From the NCBI GenBank assembly GCA_014621425.1, contig JAANBB010000742.1, positions 1 through 12,326 of the forward strand: a stretch of DNA of 12,326 nucleotides, in the 5' to 3' direction. Numbering within the stretch: position 1 is the first letter of the stretch; each line of letters starts with the position of its first letter. A program made the position numbers and the translations under genes. Shown in pieces: positions 7,859 to 12,326 of this stretch. The DNA comes from Cylindrodendrum hubeiense. Its lineage: Eukaryota > Ascomycota > Sordariomycetes > Hypocreales > Nectriaceae. Under the pieces are notes generated by a model that was given only the letters and a program-made list of their open reading frames with translations, was not told the DNA's origin and did not search any database.

Positions 7859-8233
7859 ATGTCTGCCCTCCTCACCACCGTCCTTCTCGCCCTCGCCCTC
7901 CCCTTCACCCACGCGGCGCCCTCTAAGCTTCACGTCCGCAGCAGCAGCGGCGACCTGACCTATTACCACCCTAACGTTGGTCTCGGCGCGTGTGGCAAGC
8001 AGTACAGCGACTCGAGCCTCGTCGCCGCCGTGTCAGCGGAGCTCTACGACGCCATCAAACCTTGCGGCCGCTCCATCCGCGTCACCGGGCCTGGGGGCAC
8101 TGTCGATGTCGCTGTTGTTGACCGCTGCGAGGGCTGCGCCTACAGCGACCTTGATCTCTCGCCAGCTGCATTCAACCAAGCCGTTGGGGAGCTGGGGCTT
8201 GGTCGCAAGACAGGAACCTGGGAGTGGATATAG
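7859..8233 (+). CDS. Small secreted double-psi beta-barrel (RlpA/expansin-like) protein
   Basis: Intronless, 124 aa. A signal peptide (MSALLTTVLLALALPFTHA, cleavage about residue 19) is followed by a single double-psi beta-barrel domain (about 32-124). Its landmarks are LTYYHPNVGLGACG, SLVAAVS, CGRSIRV, VDVAVVDRCEGC (residues 82-93) and DLDLSPAAF (97-105), ending in TGTWEWI. Four Cys (45, 69, 90, 93) could form two disulfides. Asp89 in VDRC corresponds to the catalytic-type Asp of expansins and GH45 enzymes. There is no carbohydrate-binding module or second expansin domain, as in many short fungal RlpA-like proteins. Family members are linked to wall loosening, sugar binding or plant-protein inhibition, but the exact role here is unknown. 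Codons end mostly in C and there is a strong TATA box, both hinting at high expression. An in-frame ATG at 7691 would add 56 residues and bury the signal peptide, so it is not used. Confidence 0.9.
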   Translation: MSALLTTVLLALALPFTHAAPSKLHVRSSSGDLTYYHPNVGLGACGKQYSDSSLVAAVSAELYDAIKPCGRSIRVTGPGGTVDVAVVDRCEGCAYSDLDLSPAAFNQAVGELGLGRKTGTWEWI

Positions 8234-8671
8234 ATAGATATAAGATCTCCCGAGACTAGATACAGCGCTGAGCGTGTAAATATGAGATTCGAACTGGATT
8301 CGATGCCGAGGCCGGCGGGACTGGTCAGTTAAGTGGATAGGAAGAACAGGGTGCAAGTCACCTCTCACCTGCGAGGTACTTCACAACTTGATACCAAGAA
8401 AATTACTATTGTCAATGTGAATTGATTCTGTCAATCTATGCTACCTGTACCAGAACCCAGGGCCGTATCCCTGTCCGATTTCCTACCCAACCCTTTTGCT
8501 TTTGCTTCCGCCTCACCAGGCGTCCTGTTTAGGCCAGCACATGAATAAAATCTTCTTCCTGGGTATAATACAATCCAATGCCTGTTGCTTTCCGTCTCCG
8601 GTTCTCTTCCGCTGTGTTATACAATCTGCAGCTCCAATTCACTGACATGCAATCTAATCAATCCAGATTCC
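8234..8671. other. Convergent intergenic region
   Basis: About 440 bp between the 3' ends of the plus-strand beta-barrel gene and the minus-strand CM1 gene. It should hold both 3' untranslated regions. No ORF, RNA gene or repeat is supported. Confidence 0.6.
8544..8549 (+). terminator. Candidate poly(A) signal AATAAA
   Basis: AATAAA on the plus strand about 310 bp after the stop of the beta-barrel gene and 120 bp short of the convergent neighbour's stop. It is a plausible 3' end signal for the plus-strand transcript. This is a motif match only. Confidence 0.35.
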
Positions 8672-11458
8672 CTATCCATTTCTGGCCATGAAGCTTGCAG
8701 CCCTCAATGCTGGCAGCCACTTTCTTCTGGTTCCCGTTGCTGAAGGAACACGCGGGCTGCTCCCATGGTGTTGCTCGGGTGTTGAAGATTCTCCCATATG
8801 AGTAGGCATCGTCGGGGTGCTTGGCGTCTGGGGATCTTGTGATCCTGCTCTCGCCATATGACTCAGGTCGACAGACATGTGACGCGATTGACGGGGCAGC
8901 CTCATAATGGGTGGAGGCGTGGCACTCTCCCTGTCATCCTCCACTGCAGCAGATCGACTGGCCCAAGATGGGACACCCATCCCGGCGTTAGTCTTCGGGG
9001 CCTCATGGGTCATTTCCGTGACGATGGGCTCCGGTGGGGCGCTCGATGTTCCTCCACCCAAAGATCGGCGCCACAGCTTGGTGAGGGGATTCCGAGCGGG
9101 CTGCTGATTTGCGATGGGCGGGTACTGCTTCTTATGCTCGGCCGCTGGTTGAGGCGGTACAGGCAGAGGTGGCTGCAATGGGGTCTTCATCTCAGCCCTC
9201 ATCTGAATATCATCACTGTTTCTTCGGCAGTAGACTGGGCGACGACTCGACGCCTTAGACGTGCCTCGTTTCGTTGATGGCCTGGAACTTCCCGGGCTGT
9301 TGCCAGTCTGAGCTAGCAGACTCGACCGCCTGTTAGGGGGTGGCGGTGGCAACGACGACATGAACAGCTCTGGCTCGACTGGGAACATGTCGATGATTCT
9401 CTCAGGGTCAAGACCGGTGCTGACACCGGTGGCGGGACCAAGCTTAGGGCCAAACATGGCATCCACAGCCCAACCGCCCTTGGACGTAGTGGTGGGGAAG
9501 CTGAAGAGGTCCGGAGAAATACGCCCGGTCGTGTCTGGCTTGGCGCTTTCGCGCATCCAGATGTCGAGGCTCGATTGAAGCGATCGGGTATCTGAGTCGT
9601 CACTGTCGCTGTCCCAGTCATTTGCTCTGCGGTTAGACACTGTAGTCTCATCCGCAGAACGAGGCCGCTGAATGGCCCGCGCTCTCGTCTCGAAATATGC
9701 GCTATTGTTCAAATCTCTTGCCTTCTCCAGTGGCTTCGCACCCATCCCCATGTCTCCCAATGGTACGCCTTCAGATTGCTTCTCATCGTCGTACGCATCT
9801 GACAAGTCATCATAGCTGCGCTGACCGGTTGGCTGCTTTGAGAGAGTATCATTGGAGTTCTGGAATCGTCTCAGTGTCGATGTGGAGATGGTATCGGGGG
9901 TCGGTGGAAGGTCGTGTAGACGAACTCCGCCTGGAGCATCGGTCAACACCCTCCGCAGTGAATCTCGCTTCTCCTGCCTCGTACGCCTGCGTCCCGGAGA
10001 CTGGGTTGGTGACATGGCGGCGCGCCCAGCGAATACAGCCTCCGTATCCTTTTCTCGGCTATGAGAACGACTCTCGGCCCTCTTCTGAGAGTAGGTAGGG
10101 TCAAGACGCTCAATCTTCTGGAGTGGAGATTTCGGGTCGATAATATCGGTGATGGATTGGTAGTCCCTGCGTCTGTTGGCATTCGTGAGTGAATTCGATC
10201 GTGCTGGTCGGTTGGGCGCGGGTTGCGCCCTTGCCATAGAAGTCTTAGGTCTCTTGATGACGCTGGCCTTTCCAGGGATGCTATCAGCTCCGTCTAGTGA
10301 AAGAGGCTCATCAACCTCAAAGGGCACAGCGTTCGCTTGGCCCTTTTGCCCATACACGCTGATAAAAGAGCTCTCGCTCAAGACGCTCAAGCTGGGGCTA
10401 GCCAGGCCGTCGATAGGGTTGTTATCCGCATATCCGGCGCCTTCATTGGCGTGCGGTAGGCTGAGAACACTGCCCCTGACACCAAGGTAGACGTTCCGCA
10501 GGTTCTCAGTATTTTCGGTGCGTTCGGAGAGGAAGCTCGGCATACGGGTGATGGCCTTGGCATCATCCTCGAGCTTGGCGACATCCAGACCCTTGAACCT
10601 GGGAGCGGGATGCTCGTAGGCCGAGTCAAACTCCTGTAAGGCATATCGCCCTTCGGTCTCGATCTGTTGGACCATGCTGCGCTCCTTCGCAAATTGCTCC
10701 ATCTTGGCCTCCAGCATGACAATCATAGCCACGGCCTCCTCAACGGCCTTGTCACGCTTCTCCATCTCCTGCACTAACTTGTCGTTCATCTCTTCGACTC
10801 GGGTCTTTTCGGTCTCTAGTCCTTCGATTCGATCTTCCATGACCGTTTGTCGTTCTCGGCGATGGAATAGTTCCAGCTTCAAGTCAAAGTTTTGCTTGTG
10901 AAGACTCGAAATGACCTGAAAATGTCAGTAGGGGTGACTCGAGAGGATGTACGGGTACTCTACCTGCTCCATATCCTTGACGCCGAGCCCCTTCTTCTTG
11001 CTCGGTTCAGTGCCAGTTGTTGATTGCGGCCGGTCCCCACCCTTAGTAGGCGAACCATGACTGACCCGGCCGAGTTCAACGGAAGCACTCATGTCGGTGT
11101 TGGTGCGCGTCCATGCAGCTGCCTTTTCGCTTTCGACCTGTCGTTCTTTCTGAAGCCTCTCTTGTAGGAAAGTGGAAACGGCCTGCTGTCGGGTTGACTC
11201 GCTGCTTGCTTCTCTAGACAAACGGGGTGTTGCCCGAGGTGTGTTTCGTGGGGATGAAACGCTCTTGCAAGTGGTGTGGTGGAATCGGTGGGATGGATGG
11301 GAGCCTGGCATCTGAGACGAGGGATCAACCTGCGAAGAGGAGCTGTTGGCGCTCTGAGATGTAACCCGGGTGTTCGTGGTGCTCGTGGAGGATCGGGAGG
11401 CGGTGCGAGGGTAAGAGGGCCGCGACCTCTCATAGGCGTGGATATGAGAGGAATCCAT
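8672..11458 (-). CDS. Centrosomin motif 1 (Cnn_1N) protein, probable microtubule-organising-centre component (2 exons)
   Basis: Exon 1 is 11458-10964 (165 codons) and exon 2 is 10915-8672. The 48-bp phase-0 intron is 10916-10963 (GTAGAG...CTGAC...TTTTCAG). The product is 912 aa. Residues 1-150 are Ser/Thr/Pro/Arg-rich and disordered. The splice joins KKKGLGVKDMEQ to VISSLHKQNFDLKLELFHRR (about 154-185), giving the CM1 consensus that binds and activates gamma-tubulin complexes in centrosomin, CDK5RAP2, Mto1 and ApsB. Neither exon alone holds the motif, so the intron call is firm. A heptad-rich coiled coil continues to about 250 (VMEDRIEGLETEKTRVEEMN, AMIVMLEAKMEQFAKERSM). The remaining 650 residues are low-complexity, with a proline run (LPPPPPNRR), RRPVYCRR and a basic end (RKWLPALRAASFMARNG). 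It is much shorter in coiled coil than ApsB/Mto1 or Pcp1, so I give no symbol. The ATG at 11458 has a good context (TTCACCATGG). The frame extends upstream to 11521 without an ATG. Expected location is spindle-pole body, septum or other MTOC. Confidence 0.9.
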
Positions 11459-12326
11459 GGTGAAAGAATTGCTTGTTTTTTTGTGTGGCTGTTTTTGGTT
11501 ATTACGAAGTAGGAGAGTCAATGAGCTTGGTGATGGGCTGTGTAGAGTGAGCGAGCTGCGAGCGGGCCAGCCAGTCTAGAGACAACGCAAATGCAGAGTG
11601 ATAAACAGTTCCAGCTGTCGTCGGATCGAGAAAATTAGCTACACGACCGATTTGGTTCGTGTTCCGAAGAAGCAAGGCGTAGATTGGTGGAGATTATAGT
11701 CGAGAACTCGATCGGTTGATCAAGACACAGGCCGAAGATATTCGCAGTTCCGAGATGGACCAAGCGAGCTGTCTGATCGACATGCAAAGTCTTAGACCTG
11801 ACGGGGTCACAGCAGATGTAAATCTCGAGATGATGTCTTGTCGGGTCCGTTTAGACACGCTGATGTACGTGGCTAGCCAGCATATCGAGGTTGTCGCGTC
11901 GAAGTCGGGAGGGACCGGCAAAGCAGCGAGGTCCTCTACCTCATTGCGGTGTACACTGAACCACGGGCTGTATGATCGGTCCGCGATCGATGGATTGATG
12001 AATTGGCGAATCGATTGGCGTCGAGAAGGTTTGAGTCGGTTGGAGATGATGGCAGGGAGGAAATGGTTCGTTGTGCAGGAACCAGAAACACAGAGCCGTT
12101 GCAGACAGAGGCACAAGTCCAGGGGATGTTTGTGCTGTCTCAGCTCTTCTGCAGCCACTGACTGGGATCAGGGGACGATGCCCAATGGTATAGCCGCGAT
12201 GTGCGTCGGCGCGAAAGATAGGCTGGTGCAGCGAAATGCGAACGCGCGAAGAGAGTGACCGGGGGAGGAGACGAACGAAAAGAAGCCGGCGGATCGTGGG
12301 AATTGTCGGTGGTGATGCGGGAGGCG
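11459..12326. other. 5' leader and upstream region of the CM1 gene
   Basis: About 870 bp. On the minus strand the last 60 bases before the start are A- and CA-rich, and the nearest 240 bases contain no ATG, as expected for a leader. Two long ORFs, 11716-12258 on the plus strand and 11694-12158 on the minus strand, overlap antisense and match nothing. Neither has a better claim to coding than the other. Several ATCGAT-like words occur around 11990-12020. No TATA box is obvious. A divergent gene could start just right of the window. Confidence 0.5.

Noticed and set aside
8858..10722. Several plus- and minus-strand ORFs inside the CM1 gene
   Set aside because: They are out-of-frame or antisense shadows of a long exon with a recognisable protein.
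11459..11521. 21-residue upstream extension of the CM1 protein
   Set aside because: The frame has no ATG there (only TTG); the ATG at 11458 has a strong context.
11694..12258. Two long overlapping ORFs on opposite strands (minus 154 aa, plus 180 aa)
   Set aside because: Neither resembles a known family, they shadow each other, and they lie in the leader/promoter of the CM1 gene.
1..12326. Transposons, LTRs, CRISPR arrays, rRNA, telomeric repeats, RIP-type decay
   Set aside because: By eye I saw no transposase or reverse-transcriptase motifs, no long repeats or terminal inverted repeats, and no strongly AT-shifted block; a computed dinucleotide scan could still reveal mild RIP.

Overview
The window looks like chromosomal DNA of a filamentous ascomycete (Pezizomycotina). 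Four well-supported protein genes are present. Three of them are split by short introns of 43-48 bp with GT...AG ends and CTAAY/CTGAC-type branch sites. The secreted proteins have ordinary fungal signal peptides, and CA-rich 5' leaders precede start codons. The genes are well spaced with no operon-like packing. I cannot name a species from the sequence.

Layout from left to right: (1) 1-164, minus strand, the 5' end of a small secreted-protein gene cut by the window edge. (2) About 165-2065, no convincing gene, only weak ORFs and a small tandem repeat. (3) 2066-3082, minus, a two-exon Ras-superfamily protein with a badly degenerated phosphate-binding site and no prenylation motif, probably a pseudo-GTPase. 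(4) 3476-5061, minus, a complete three-exon secreted FAD oligosaccharide oxidase (berberine-bridge/AA7 type, 498 aa). The second covalent flavin attachment Cys of its bicovalent relatives is replaced by Gly. (5) 5062-7858, mostly without firm genes. It contains the oxidase TATA box and a promoter-like cluster of palindromes with a TATA-like box. That cluster precedes a possible tiny two-exon gene (5703-6085). (6) 7859-8233, plus, an intronless 124-aa secreted double-psi beta-barrel (RlpA/expansin-like) protein with a clear TATA box and an ATG-free leader. (7) 8672-11458, minus, a 912-aa protein with a centrosomin motif 1 (Cnn_1N) region that spans the intron, followed by a short coiled coil and a long disordered tail. 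(8) 11459-12326, its 5' leader and upstream region, with only overlapping antisense ORFs.

The genes do not form an obvious pathway. Three encode exported proteins, two of them (the oxidase and the barrel protein) of types that act on cell-wall or plant polysaccharides. The other two are intracellular: a divergent small-GTPase relative and a probable microtubule-organising-centre protein. I see no transposon, tRNA, rRNA, CRISPR or secondary-metabolite core gene. The most notable items are the pseudo-GTPase, the Cys-to-Gly change in the flavoenzyme, and the CM1 protein with its unusually short coiled coil.
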